From Paenibacillus sp. MMS20-IR301 (GTDB taxonomy: Bacteria > Bacillota > Bacilli > Paenibacillales > Paenibacillaceae): a DNA stretch of 64,000 nt. The translations under genes were made by a program, and so were the position numbers. Where the stretch lies: the NCBI RefSeq assembly GCF_032302195.1, contig NZ_CP135275.1, positions 6,709,001 to 6,773,000 of the forward strand, given 5' to 3'. Every line of letters starts with the position of its first letter. Position 1 is the stretch's first letter. The notes below the pieces were generated by a model, which saw only the letters and a program-made list of their open reading frames with translations, did not search any database and was not told the DNA's origin. Shown piece after piece: positions 36,901-45,334 of this stretch.

Positions 36901-37893
36901 ATGGCTAGATTACGCTACAACAACATCGACAATGTCAGCACCGATAAAACACTCAAGGAATTCCGCCAGTGGCGTGAGGAACGCCGTGCGAAGAAGAAGG
37001 ACTATACCTATAAAGTGCCGAATCATCCGCCGCTTTTGGGCTACCTGGCCGGGAACCGGCTGGATACGACGATTACATGGATCGGGCACTCGACTTTTTT
37101 TCTCCAATATGAAGGGGCAAATATTATAACGGATCCCATCTGGGCGCGCAGGCTGGGCTTTGAGAAGCGGATCGGTGAGCCGGGTCTGCCAATCAGCGAG
37201 GTTCCGCCGGTTGACCTGATCCTGATCTCCCATTCCCATTATGATCATCTGCATATCGCTTCAATCCGCAAGCTATACCGTGCAGGGACCACTATTGTCG
37301 TACCGGCGGGGCTGAAGCGCAAGATGCTCCGCAAAGGGTTCACGGACTGCATTGAAATGCAGTGGTGGGAGGAGCTTACCCTGGGTGCGGTTAAGCTGAC
37401 ATTTGTCCCGACCCAGCACTGGACCCGCCGGACACCGTTTGATACGAATTCCTCACACTGGGGCGGCTATGTGCTGCAGCCGGCAGAGCCGCAGAAACAT
37501 CCCGAAGGAGAGGAAGGCAAGGGACAGCGCAAGCTGCCGCCGAATCTGTATTTTGCCGGAGACAGCGGGTTCTTCCCGGGCTTTAAGGAGATAGGCAGCC
37601 GGTTCAAGCTCCATGTAGCGTTAATGCCGATCGGCGCCTATGAGCCGGAGTGGTTCATGAACTCCCAGCATGTGAATCCCGAGGAGGCAGTGCAGGCCTT
37701 CCTGGATGTCGGGGCGGAGCTGATGATTCCGATGCACTTCGGGACCTTCAGGCTGGCCGATGATACCGCGCGCGAAGCGCTGGACCGGATGGAGCTGGCA
37801 CGGGCCGCGCAGGGAATTGCTGAGGAGCGCATCCGTACACTGGGCTACGGCGAAACGCTGATCGTGCACCCTGAAGAGCGGCCTCCGGTATAA
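36901..37893 (+). CDS. MBL-fold metal-dependent hydrolase (NAPE-PLD-like)
   Basis: 330 residues from ATG 36901, with AAGGAG upstream. Metallo-beta-lactamase fold with the zinc motif SHSHYDHL (HxHxDH) preceded by TWIGHSTFFLQYEGANIITDP, then PTQHWTRRTPFDTNSSHWGG, FAGDSGFFPGF and IPMHFGTF. This order is that of the N-acylphosphatidylethanolamine phospholipase D-like/UlaG-like branch. The substrate is unknown; cytoplasmic by lack of a signal peptide. It stands alone. Confidence 0.88.
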   Translation: MARLRYNNIDNVSTDKTLKEFRQWREERRAKKKDYTYKVPNHPPLLGYLAGNRLDTTITWIGHSTFFLQYEGANIITDPIWARRLGFEKRIGEPGLPISEVPPVDLILISHSHYDHLHIASIRKLYRAGTTIVVPAGLKRKMLRKGFTDCIEMQWWEELTLGAVKLTFVPTQHWTRRTPFDTNSSHWGGYVLQPAEPQKHPEGEEGKGQRKLPPNLYFAGDSGFFPGFKEIGSRFKLHVALMPIGAYEPEWFMNSQHVNPEEAVQAFLDVGAELMIPMHFGTFRLADDTAREALDRMELARAAQGIAEERIRTLGYGETLIVHPEERPPV

Positions 37894-38017
37894 ATGCTGC
37901 CCAAGCTGTGCAAAAAGTAGGGTAAAGATCCCTTGAAGAGGGCCAGAATTACGGCCATTTCCCTTGATTTTATGCTATAATGAGCCGGAACCTAAGTGAA
38001 AAGGATGGTAATGCTTA

Positions 38018-39643
38018 ATGATTAGCACAAGCGGCGTAACACTCCGCTACGGAAAACGCGCACTATTTGAGGATGTAAACATAAAATTCACACCCGGCAA
38101 CTGCTATGGTCTGATCGGCGCGAACGGTGCCGGCAAATCGACCTTTCTGAAAATCCTGTCCGGAGAGATTGAAGCGAATATCGGCGATGTTCATATTACC
38201 CCGGGTGAACGCCTGGCCGTACTGAAACAGAACCATTTCGAGTATGATGAGTTCCAGGTGCTGGAAACCGTAATTATGGGCCACACCCGCCTGTACGAAA
38301 TTATGAAGGAAAAGGATGCCCTGTACGCCAAGAGCGACTTCACTGAAGCTGACGGGCTCCGCGCCGGCGAGCTTGAAGGTGAATTCGCCGAGCTGAACGG
38401 CTGGGATGCCGAGCCGGATGCAGCGGCTATGCTGATCGGCCTTGGCATCATGCGTGAAATGCATGACAAGCAGATGGCTGAGCTGAGCGGCAACGAGAAG
38501 GTCCGGGTTCTGCTGGCACAGGCATTGTTCGGACGCCCGAACAACCTGCTGCTCGATGAGCCTACCAACCACTTGGATCTGGAATCCATCGGCTGGCTGG
38601 AGAACTTCCTCATGGACTACGAAGGCACCGTTATCGTGGTATCCCATGACCGTCACTTCCTGAATAAGGTCTGCACGCATATTGCGGATATCGATTTCGG
38701 CAAAATCCAGATGTACGTCGGCAACTATGACTTCTGGTACGAGTCCAGCCAGCTGGCCCAGGCCCTGCAGCGCGACGCGAACAAGAAGAAGGAAGAGAAG
38801 ATGAAGGAGCTGCAGGCCTTTATCCAGCGCTTCTCGGCCAACGCCTCCAAATCCAAACAGGCTACTTCCCGTAAGAAGCAGCTCGAGAAGATTACCCTGG
38901 ATGATATCCGTCCTTCGAACCGCAAATACCCGTTCCTGAACTTCAAGCCGGAGCGTGAAGCCGGCAAGCAGCTGCTTACGATCAGCGGTCTGACCAAAAC
39001 GGTAGACGGCGAGAAGCTGCTCGATGAATTCAGCCTGGTAGTTAATAAAGGCGATAAAATCGCTTTTGTCGGTCCAAACTCACAGCCGAAATCGTTGCTG
39101 TTTGATGTATTGATGGGCGAGAAGGAAGCGGACAGCGGTGAATATACTTGGGGGGTTACTACAACTCAAGCCTACTTCCCTAAGGATAACTCCAGCTACT
39201 TCGACGGAGTGAACATGAACCTGGTGGAATGGCTGCGCCAGTATTCGAAGGATCAGGACGAAACCTTCCTGCGCGGCTTCCTCGGCCGGATGCTGTTCGC
39301 CGGTGAAGAAGCGCTGAAGAAGGCAAGCGTGCTGTCCGGGGGCGAGAAGGTCCGCTGTATGCTGGCCAAGATGATGCTGAACGGGGCGAACGTGCTTGTA
39401 TTTGATGAGCCGACCAACCACTTGGATCTGGAATCCATTACAGCACTCAATAACGGGCTGATTGATTTTGACGGAACGATCCTGTTCACTTCCCATGACC
39501 ATCAGTTCATCCAGACGATTGCCAACCGCATCATTGAAATTACGCCGACCGGTGTCATTGACCGCACCATGAGCTATGATGAATACCTGGAGAATCCGGA
39601 AATTAAAGAAATGCGTGCCCGGATGTACCCGGCAGAGGCTTAA
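38018..39643 (+). CDS. ABC-F family ATPase (YkpA type)
   Basis: 541 residues, two ABC cassettes and no membrane domain. First cassette: Walker A GANGAGKST, signature LSGNEKVRVLLAQAL, Walker B LLLDEPTNHLDLES. A charged linker (about 245-300) is typical of ribosome-associated ABC-F proteins. The second cassette has signature LSGGEKVRCMLAKMM and Walker B VFDEPTNHLDLES, but its Walker A reads GPNSQPKS, lacking the G before K-S. A divergent second P-loop is usual in YkpA relatives. An extended -10 (TGCTATAAT) ends at 37981. Confidence 0.92.
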   Translation: MISTSGVTLRYGKRALFEDVNIKFTPGNCYGLIGANGAGKSTFLKILSGEIEANIGDVHITPGERLAVLKQNHFEYDEFQVLETVIMGHTRLYEIMKEKDALYAKSDFTEADGLRAGELEGEFAELNGWDAEPDAAAMLIGLGIMREMHDKQMAELSGNEKVRVLLAQALFGRPNNLLLDEPTNHLDLESIGWLENFLMDYEGTVIVVSHDRHFLNKVCTHIADIDFGKIQMYVGNYDFWYESSQLAQALQRDANKKKEEKMKELQAFIQRFSANASKSKQATSRKKQLEKITLDDIRPSNRKYPFLNFKPEREAGKQLLTISGLTKTVDGEKLLDEFSLVVNKGDKIAFVGPNSQPKSLLFDVLMGEKEADSGEYTWGVTTTQAYFPKDNSSYFDGVNMNLVEWLRQYSKDQDETFLRGFLGRMLFAGEEALKKASVLSGGEKVRCMLAKMMLNGANVLVFDEPTNHLDLESITALNNGLIDFDGTILFTSHDHQFIQTIANRIIEITPTGVIDRTMSYDEYLENPEIKEMRARMYPAEA

Positions 39644-39687
39644 GAACCAGATATAGGTATAATGAACGGCAAATTGTTGTTCATACG

Positions 39688-39731
39688 ATAAACGGCTGCG
39701 TCGTCCCGGAGGGATAACGCAGCCGTTTATG
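39688..39731 (+). terminator. Intrinsic terminator after the ABC-F gene
   Basis: TAAACGGCTGCGT pairs with ACGCAGCCGTTTA around CGTCCCGGAGGGATA; bidirectional in shape. Confidence 0.8.
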
Positions 39732-39790
39732 TTCAAATATAGACATGTATATGTTTTGATAACATACGTTTTTATTTGAAGCTGTAAGCT

Positions 39791-39976
39791 CTAAGATCCT
39801 CCGGTACGCCGGCGCTGATTGTTAGGCTTTTTGTTATTCTGGCTCTTCAGCGGCTTCGCGGAGCCGGCCTGGAAGGATGATCCCGGTTTATTTGAAGACT
39901 GCTGCTTCTTCTGTTCCAGCTTCTGGCGGATGGCATCGGCCAGGTTGATTTTTGGTTTCTCAGTATTCTCGCTCAT
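39791..39976 (-). CDS. Small basic hydrophilic protein of unknown function
   Basis: 61 codons. The start MSENTEKPKINLADA is chosen because AGGGGGTTA lies eight bases before it. Composition is rich in Lys, Gln, Asn, Ser and Pro, with a basic end RRRTGGS; probably disordered. No family recognised with certainty. Divergent from the CDF transporter. Confidence 0.6.
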   Translation of the reverse strand: MSENTEKPKINLADAIRQKLEQKKQQSSNKPGSSFQAGSAKPLKSQNNKKPNNQRRRTGGS

Positions 39977-40115
39977 TATGTTAACCCCCTTAGGTAGCAA
40001 GTCCTTTTCCTTATTCTAAATGTTTTTAAATGCCGCCACAAGGGCAAGAATAACTCAAAGAATGTTTTCCTGTATTTATACGGAAGCGATGAAATTCTGG
40101 CAGGGGGTGGAAGGA

Positions 40116-41009
40116 ATGGCCGATATTTATGAAGATATACGCAAAGGGGAAAAAGGGGCCATGATCAGTATATTGGCCTACCTGATTCTGTCTGCATTTA
40201 AGCTGGTATGCGGTTACTTATTCGCCTCCAGCGCGCTCCTCGCAGACGGCTTCAATAACCTGACCGATATTGTGGCTTCGCTTGCTGTGCTGATCGGCCT
40301 GCGGATCTCACGGAAGCCGCCGGATTCGGATCATACGTACGGGCATTTCCGGGCGGAGACCGTTGCGGCGCTGCTGGCTTCTTTTATCATGGCGCTGGTC
40401 GGGATCCAGGTTATTGTGGAGGCTGTCCGTTCATTGTTTGAAGGCGGCAAGGCTGTACCGCAGCTCTGGTCGGCAGGGGTTGCGCTGGTCTGCGCTGTAG
40501 CGATGATGGGTGTGTATATCTATAACAAGCGGCTGGCCATGCAGATTAATAACCATGCGCTGATGGCGGCTGCCAAGGATAATTTCTCGGATGCCATCGT
40601 CAGTGTCGGGGCAGCTATAGGGATATTTGGCGCACAGCTGGGTTTGCCGTGGATTGATTCTGCCGCTGCGGTTGCAGTCGGACTATTGATCTGCAAGACG
40701 GCCTGGGATATTTTCCGGGATTCAACCTACCGCCTGACTGACGGCTTTGATGAAGATAAGCTTATGGATCTGCGCAGCACGATTGCCCGGACCCCGGGGG
40801 TGGAGGGAATTAAGGATTTGAAGGCCCGGGTACACGGCAATCATGTCCTGGTTGATGTGGTCGTGGAGGTGAATGCCAAGATGACTGTGATGGAGGGGCA
40901 TGATGTCAGTGACTCCATTGAAGAGCGGATGAGCAAGCTCCATAACATCATGCATGTACATGTACATGTTGAACCCAAAGATTTACATCCCTTAATTTCT
41001 CCTAGTTAG
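40116..41009 (+). CDS. Cation diffusion facilitator transporter
   Basis: 297 residues from ATG 40116, with GGGGGTGGAAGGA just before; the longer in-frame ATG at 40020 is unlikely. Six predicted spans. Metal-site motif DGFNNLTDI in helix 2 and DNFSDAIVS in helix 5, HTYGHFRAE in the first loop, and a C-terminal cytoplasmic domain with a final HVHVHVEP histidine cluster. CDF proteins exchange Zn, Mn, Co or Fe for protons; the DxxxD pattern with Asn is like Mn exporters (MneP/MneS), but this is tentative. Confidence 0.9.
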   Translation: MADIYEDIRKGEKGAMISILAYLILSAFKLVCGYLFASSALLADGFNNLTDIVASLAVLIGLRISRKPPDSDHTYGHFRAETVAALLASFIMALVGIQVIVEAVRSLFEGGKAVPQLWSAGVALVCAVAMMGVYIYNKRLAMQINNHALMAAAKDNFSDAIVSVGAAIGIFGAQLGLPWIDSAAAVAVGLLICKTAWDIFRDSTYRLTDGFDEDKLMDLRSTIARTPGVEGIKDLKARVHGNHVLVDVVVEVNAKMTVMEGHDVSDSIEERMSKLHNIMHVHVHVEPKDLHPLISPS

Positions 41010-41058
41010 CTGTAATTTCCACCAAATCCAAGGAGAAATCAAGACTATAGACCTGGGT

Positions 41059-41084
41059 CTTACCATAAGTTGGTAAGGTTTTTT
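41059..41084 (+). terminator. Intrinsic terminator after the CDF gene
   Basis: CTTACC (41059-41064) with GGTAAG (41072-41077), then GTTTTTT. Confidence 0.7.
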
Positions 41085-41196
41085 GTGAAATTTGGAGCAT
41101 GTTCCATTTCCCGGGCAAGCCTATAATGAGTGCAGAAAGCAACAAACGTAGCGCGCGCCGTTGTTGAGTTCTCAATACGTTAAGCGGGGGAACGCT

Positions 41197-42276
41197 ATGA
41201 TCGTATCACATAAGCATCTGACAGCAACTTTACTGGTCTCGGCTTCACTTGCACTATCTTTGGGAGTGTGGAGTCCCGGGCAGGCTAATGCCGCATCGGT
41301 TTCTTCCAATGTATCTCTGAGCGCCGCTGCCCTGCAGACAGGCGTAATTGAATCCTCGGTCCGTCTGCGTACAGAGCCGTCTACGAGCGGTAAAGTGCTG
41401 AAGTATCTCAGTAAAGGCGATCAGGTAGTTATTCTGGAAGAAACAAACAGATATTGGTACAAAGTCAGAACTGCTGATGGAGACATCGGTTATACCAGCT
41501 CAGGGGACCAATATATCAGCGTGATTGCGGCTCCGGTTGCTGCGCCTGCAGTACAAACAGCAGTGATCCAGTCCACAGTCCGTCTCCGGGAGACCCCTTC
41601 CACAGGCGGTAAAGTGCTGGGGTACCTGTATAAGAACGAACAGGTAACCATCCTGGAAGAAACAAACAGCTATTGGTATAAAGTCAGAACTGCGGGTGGT
41701 GTAGTAGGTTATACAAGCTCGTCTGACCAGTATATTGAAGCGACACCAACACCAGTACCAACACCGGTACCGACACCAGTGCCGACTCCGGTACCGACAC
41801 CTGCACCAACGCCGGTGCCGACAGCTCCGCCGCAGGCTGCACTTATTGAACGGGTTATTGCTGCAGGCTACGGCTATCTGGGCACCCCGTATGAGTATGG
41901 CTCCAGCCGGTCTGATACAAGCACGTTTGACTGCTCGGACTTTATCCGCCAGATCTTCATGGATGCAGCGAACCTGAAGCTGCCTGCCGATTCCCGGCAG
42001 CAGGGCGACTGGATCAAGCAGAACAGTAACGTAGTAACAGACATTGCCGGGTTGAAACGCGGGGATTTGATGTTCTTCATGGATTACAAGGGCAGCTCGG
42101 CTTCCGCTTACGCGGGTATCGATAAGTCGACGGCCAGAATTACGCATGTAGCTATGTATTTGGGTGACGGACAGCTGTTGCAGACTTATTCTGTAAGCTC
42201 CGGCGGCGTAAGAATTGATAAACTAAGCGCTTCTTGGATGAACCGCTTCCTCTACGGAGGCTCGGTCATCCGCTAA
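41197..42276 (+). CDS. Secreted NlpC/P60 peptidase with two SH3 domains
   Basis: 359 residues from ATG 41197 (GCGGGGGAA before it). Signal peptide with cleavage near AQANAAS. Two bacterial SH3 domains (about 48-105 and 120-180) bind the cell wall. They are so alike (SSVRLRTEPSTSGKVLKYL and STVRLRETPSTGGKVLGYL) that a duplication is evident. A Pro-Thr-Val linker of PTPV repeats precedes the NlpC/P60 domain (about 238-359) with catalytic C246 in FDCSDFIRQ and H317 in ITHVAMYLGDG. It should cut gamma-D-Glu/diamino acid bonds in peptidoglycan stems. Confidence 0.94.
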   Translation: MIVSHKHLTATLLVSASLALSLGVWSPGQANAASVSSNVSLSAAALQTGVIESSVRLRTEPSTSGKVLKYLSKGDQVVILEETNRYWYKVRTADGDIGYTSSGDQYISVIAAPVAAPAVQTAVIQSTVRLRETPSTGGKVLGYLYKNEQVTILEETNSYWYKVRTAGGVVGYTSSSDQYIEATPTPVPTPVPTPVPTPVPTPAPTPVPTAPPQAALIERVIAAGYGYLGTPYEYGSSRSDTSTFDCSDFIRQIFMDAANLKLPADSRQQGDWIKQNSNVVTDIAGLKRGDLMFFMDYKGSSASAYAGIDKSTARITHVAMYLGDGQLLQTYSVSSGGVRIDKLSASWMNRFLYGGSVIR

Positions 42277-42350
42277 TATATAGAAGGTAGACAGCAGGAA
42301 GCGGCAGGCAGTACAAGTTTGTGACGGGTGAACTAGGGCGGATGTTTTGT

Positions 42351-42399
42351 GGGGTTATCCCTATAGTAGAATCTTCTACTATAGGGATAACCCCTTTTT
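42351..42399 (+). terminator. Terminator with a perfect 21-bp stem
   Basis: Arms 42351-42371 and 42374-42394 (GGGGTTATCCCTATAGTA...) are perfect complements around a 2-base loop, followed by five Ts. It is much longer than a usual terminator stem. Confidence 0.85.
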
Positions 42400-42486
42400 C
42401 CATTTAAGCAGGCATACAAAAAGGCCGTCCGGACAGCGGGTCCATAGGCCTCTATATAGGAAATCTGTAAGGCTTGATTAATAATA

Positions 42487-42876
42487 TTATGGAGTAATTA
42501 CATAGGCAGATGCCGGGATCTTGATCCAGGCTTTGCCCAGCCAGGTATAGACCTCACGCCACTCATTGCCCCACGTATCGGTCTGGATTACACCGGTGGT
42601 ATCCACAGTCTGCGCACCAAGCCAGCCAATAGGCGTCAGGCTGCCCACTGCCAGGTGGAACGCTGTCAACTTGGTCAGGATAATTTGCGGAGTTGCAGGT
42701 TTGATATCTTCAGGAGTAATTACAGTGTCGAACGGTTCCACGTAAGTGGTCTCGCTTACAGTGACAGCGTCTGTGTTTGCGGTAGTAGTCGTACCGGTCA
42801 CTTCAGCTGCTGAAGCTGTTGCTGCTATGGAAGCCATAAGACCCATTGCTACTGTTAAACTGGCCAATTTTTTCAT
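42487..42876 (-). CDS. Small secreted protein of unknown function
   Basis: 129 residues. Signal peptide MKKLASLTVAMGLMASIAATASAAE. A Thr-rich segment follows, and the C-terminus (TWGNEWREVYTWLGKAWIKI) looks like the last strands of an SH3-like wall-binding fold. Ribosome site AGGAGGAA. Convergent with the NlpC/P60 gene. No family assigned. Confidence 0.75.
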   Translation of the reverse strand: MKKLASLTVAMGLMASIAATASAAEVTGTTTTANTDAVTVSETTYVEPFDTVITPEDIKPATPQIILTKLTAFHLAVGSLTPIGWLGAQTVDTTGVIQTDTWGNEWREVYTWLGKAWIKIPASAYVITP

Positions 42877-43114
42877 CGATAATTCCTCCTAGTAGTTGGT
42901 GTGGTGTCGAACATTTTTCGTGTTCGTGCTGTGCTAATAAGCATGTAAACATAAAGTGTACGGGATGAACCAAGGGCCTGATTATTTTCTTAAAAATAAA
43001 TTTTTGCCGGTACTGCCGCTTTTTCTGATTCAAAGGCCGGATGACAACATGAGGAGAAAGGCCTATACTTTCCAGAGAGTGAATAGGATATATCAATACG
43101 CTCATTGTACGGAA

Positions 43115-43155
43115 ATGGAAATAAGCCCGGCTCTTCGTCATGAAGAATCCGGGCC
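43115..43155 (-). terminator. Terminator of the DUF1328 gene
   Basis: On the minus strand GCCCGG-A-TTCTTC pairs with GAAGA-G-CCGGGC, then TTATTTCC. Arms lie at 43125-43154. Confidence 0.7.
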
Positions 43156-43196
43156 TCGCAGTACTGCTTAAGCTGAAGTAAGTTGATGGATATGGG

Positions 43197-43364
43197 CTAC
43201 ATGGATCGTCCCCTGCGTCCCGCGAAGAGGGAAACAATGAAGAGAACGAGGAAGATGTAGAACAATACTTTGGCAATGCCGACAGCAGCCGCTACAATGT
43301 TGAAGAAGCCGAAGATCCCGGCTATCAGGGCAACTACCAGCAGAATTACGGACCATCTTAACAT
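43197..43364 (-). CDS. DUF1328 (UPF0391) small membrane protein
   Basis: 55 residues: MLRWSVILLVVALIAGIFG at the start and AAAVGIAKVLFYIFLVLF next, ending AGRRGRSM. The sequence matches the DUF1328/YtjA pattern almost throughout. Two membrane helices. Ribosome site AAAGGATG. Function unknown, often stress- or envelope-associated. Divergent from the DUF948 stress gene. Confidence 0.85.
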   Translation of the reverse strand: MLRWSVILLVVALIAGIFGFFNIVAAAVGIAKVLFYIFLVLFIVSLFAGRRGRSM

Positions 43365-43466
43365 GAGATGTCATCCTTTCTGTGTGGCGATGTAGTGATT
43401 GATTAAACGGTGTCCCGCGTTTTGAAACAAGGAGAAAGAGGGTGAAGTTTGAGGGGGTTGACATTT

Positions 43467-43492
43467 GTTTCGGCCTAATTCTGTAAGGGTAA
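43467..43492 (+). promoter_or_regulatory. Sigma-B-like promoter before the DUF948 gene
   Basis: GTTTCG (43467-43472), 14-base spacer, GGGTAA (43487-43492), close to the Bacillus sigma-B pattern GTTTAA-N12-15-GGGTAT. Homologous Bacillus ytxG is a general stress gene. Confidence 0.6.
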
Positions 43493-43548
43493 CTATGCAA
43501 TAACAGGCAGAGTACACCCGGGCACATTAAGACACTTAGGAAGGGGTT

Positions 43549-44061
43549 ATGGAAATGATCATTGAACTTAGCATAGCACTAGTTGCTGTTGCATTCGCAG
43601 TCCTCGTCTTCTTTTTAATCAAAACCTTGAAATCAGCAAAGGAATCCCTCGACAAGGTCAGTCAAACTCTGCAGGAAGTGCAAAAAACGATTGACGAGCT
43701 TACGTATGAAGTAAAGACAACCGTCAGACATGCCAATGATATTACTGCCGATGTGCAGGGCAAGATCCAGAAGATCGACCCTATCGTTGATTCCGTGAAG
43801 AATCTTGGTGATGTAATGAGCGAGCTGACCCTGACGATGAAGCAGGTATCTGTAACTGCCATTGAGAAATTCCGTAAGTCACGGGAGCTGAAGGATAAGG
43901 CCAAGGCAGTATCCATAGATGAAGTTCCGCTTACCCCGGCTGAAGAAAGAACCTTGAAATCATATGATGCTGTAAGTGAAGGCAAGTCCAAGGGTAAAAT
44001 AGCAACAGCGCTTAAAGGCGTGGACGCGGCTGCCGCCATCTGGCAGAAATTCCGTCATTAA
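43549..44061 (+). CDS. DUF948 domain general stress protein (YtxG type)
   Basis: 170 residues. One N-terminal membrane helix (about 5-25, LSIALVAVAFAVLVFFLIKTL), then a long cytoplasmic coiled coil (about 28-120) with SLDKVSQTLQEVQKTIDELT typical of DUF948. In Bacillus, ytxG and ytxH belong to the sigma-B regulon; here the YtxH-type gene sits 11 kb away beyond sigB. Ribosome site GGAAGGGG; ATG 43555 is an alternative start. Function unknown. Confidence 0.88.
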   Translation: MEMIIELSIALVAVAFAVLVFFLIKTLKSAKESLDKVSQTLQEVQKTIDELTYEVKTTVRHANDITADVQGKIQKIDPIVDSVKNLGDVMSELTLTMKQVSVTAIEKFRKSRELKDKAKAVSIDEVPLTPAEERTLKSYDAVSEGKSKGKIATALKGVDAAAAIWQKFRH

Positions 44062-44125
44062 TAGAAGCTAAATCCGGCAGGGTTCAGGATAGGACAATCT
44101 CAGCTTATGAAAGGCGGGAATGGTT

Positions 44126-44659
44126 ATGAAATTTCTGGTTCTTTTACTTAGTCTGCTGTCTCCCTTTATTTCAGTTCCCCCGCAAGAAGAGACTGTCCCT
44201 GCCGCTTTATCTGCCGCGGATCAGCCGGTAATGCTCGCTTTGGGGCATGGCTTCAGCGCAGAGACCTACATAAGCCGTTTTGATTCTCTGGCCGGCGTTT
44301 CTTTGTACATGACTGAGGAAGCGCTGCTGCTGGCGAAAGGAGAGCCGCTGCAGATTGCCCCTGATCCTTGGGGAGGCTGCCTGGAATATCAATATGCTGA
44401 CATTACCGCCGGTATCTGTGACGGCATTATCCTCTATGTTCATGCTTCTCCGGCGCAGGCTGAGCAGTTTGGTTTGATGCTGAACGGGCTTCAGCTGAAT
44501 CCGCTTGCGGGGAATCTTCAGGAGCTGCTGGGTGCGCCGGATTTCCGGGCCGAGGACGGCGATGTCTATATAAGAGGGAGCGCGGCGCTCAAGGTCTACA
44601 GGAATGCCGGTACCGGCGGATTTGACGGAATCGATTTATTTGACGGAAATTCCTTCTGA
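44126..44659 (+). CDS. Secreted protein of unknown function
   Basis: 177 residues from ATG 44126 (AAAGGCGGG before it). A hydrophobic N-terminus (MKFLVLLLSLLSPFISVPP) is a signal peptide or anchor. The rest has one likely disulfide pair (PWGGCLEYQ...AGICDG) and the segment NLQELLGAPDFRAEDGDVYIRG. Such 'LLG.P......' segments occur in Firmicute lipoproteins that follow protein-folding decline, but I cannot assign a family. It lies between two stress genes. Confidence 0.65.
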   Translation: MKFLVLLLSLLSPFISVPPQEETVPAALSAADQPVMLALGHGFSAETYISRFDSLAGVSLYMTEEALLLAKGEPLQIAPDPWGGCLEYQYADITAGICDGIILYVHASPAQAEQFGLMLNGLQLNPLAGNLQELLGAPDFRAEDGDVYIRGSAALKVYRNAGTGGFDGIDLFDGNSF

Positions 44660-44662
44660 GCT

Positions 44663-44688
44663 GTTTCAAGTGCAGCAATTCCGGTTAA
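44663..44688 (+). promoter_or_regulatory. Sigma-B-like promoter before yflT
   Basis: GTTTCA (44663-44668), 14-base spacer, GGTTAA (44683-44688). Same spacing as the motif at 43467. The -10 is one base weaker. Confidence 0.45.
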
Positions 44689-44750
44689 TGAATGCTCAGT
44701 CATCTTTTAACCTGCGTTGCCCCTTAAACATTGCCAAGGAGAGTGATTTC

Positions 44751-45098
44751 ATGGATTCTATCGGTACACAGGCATATGCCAAGCTGCTGGAGAATGGTGT
44801 TCAGGCGATCGAAGAAGTGAATCGGCTGCGGAGCAGCGGCTATACAAGAGATGAACTGTATGTAATCAGCCATGACCGGGACCGCGAAGGCCGGATAGCG
44901 GATACTGCGGATGTGAGTGAGATCGGACTCAGTGAAGAAGGGCTGTTTGGCGCAATTGCCAATCTGTTCCGTTCCCGAGGGGATGCTCTCCGCCACAAGA
45001 TGACTTCGCTGGGCTTCAGTTCAGCGGAAGCGGCCTTTTATGAGAAGGAGCTTGATTCAGGCAAGGTGCTGGTCATCGCCAAAAGAAACCCGCAATAA
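44751..45098 (+). CDS. General stress protein 17M-type (YflT family)
   Basis: 115 residues from ATG 44751 with AAGGAGAG; longer in-frame starts lie inside the preceding gene's end. YflT/GSP17M pattern: NGVQAIEEVNRLRSSGYTRDELYVISHD near the start (split here as NGVQAIEEVNRL and YTRDELYVISHD), then a central acidic helix and EKELDSGKVLVIAK at the end. It is a sigma-B-dependent stress protein in Bacillus; its biochemical role is unknown. Immediately precedes the sigma-B signalling genes. Confidence 0.85.
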   Translation: MDSIGTQAYAKLLENGVQAIEEVNRLRSSGYTRDELYVISHDRDREGRIADTADVSEIGLSEEGLFGAIANLFRSRGDALRHKMTSLGFSSAEAAFYEKELDSGKVLVIAKRNPQ

Positions 45099-45138
45099 TA
45101 TAACGGATATCGTCCTCCTTTTAAAATTTAGTCAATAG

Positions 45139-45186
45139 CGTAACCTCCAGTCCCACTTTATGCAGTGGGGCTGGAGGTTACTTTGT
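45139..45186 (+). terminator. Intrinsic terminator after yflT
   Basis: GTAACCTCCAG-T-CCCACT pairs with AGTGGG-G-CTGGAGGTTAC around TTATGC, followed by TTTGTTG. Confidence 0.85.
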
Positions 45187-45334
45187 TGACAAGATAAGAA
45201 TTTATTTGCTTCACGCAATAAATGTCCCTTATCTTTCTGCCAATATCTTGAATATTGGTAACAGGCCGATCAAATATCGTATGATAGAAAGGCAGGACTT
45301 ACGGCCTAATACTACTCGTGTGAGGTGAAGGAGC

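Noticed and set aside
42381..42394. Partial likeness of the 42351-42394 hairpin to a homing endonuclease site (TAGGGATAAC)
   Set aside because: Only ten bases agree and the rest differs; explained by chance within a terminator stem.
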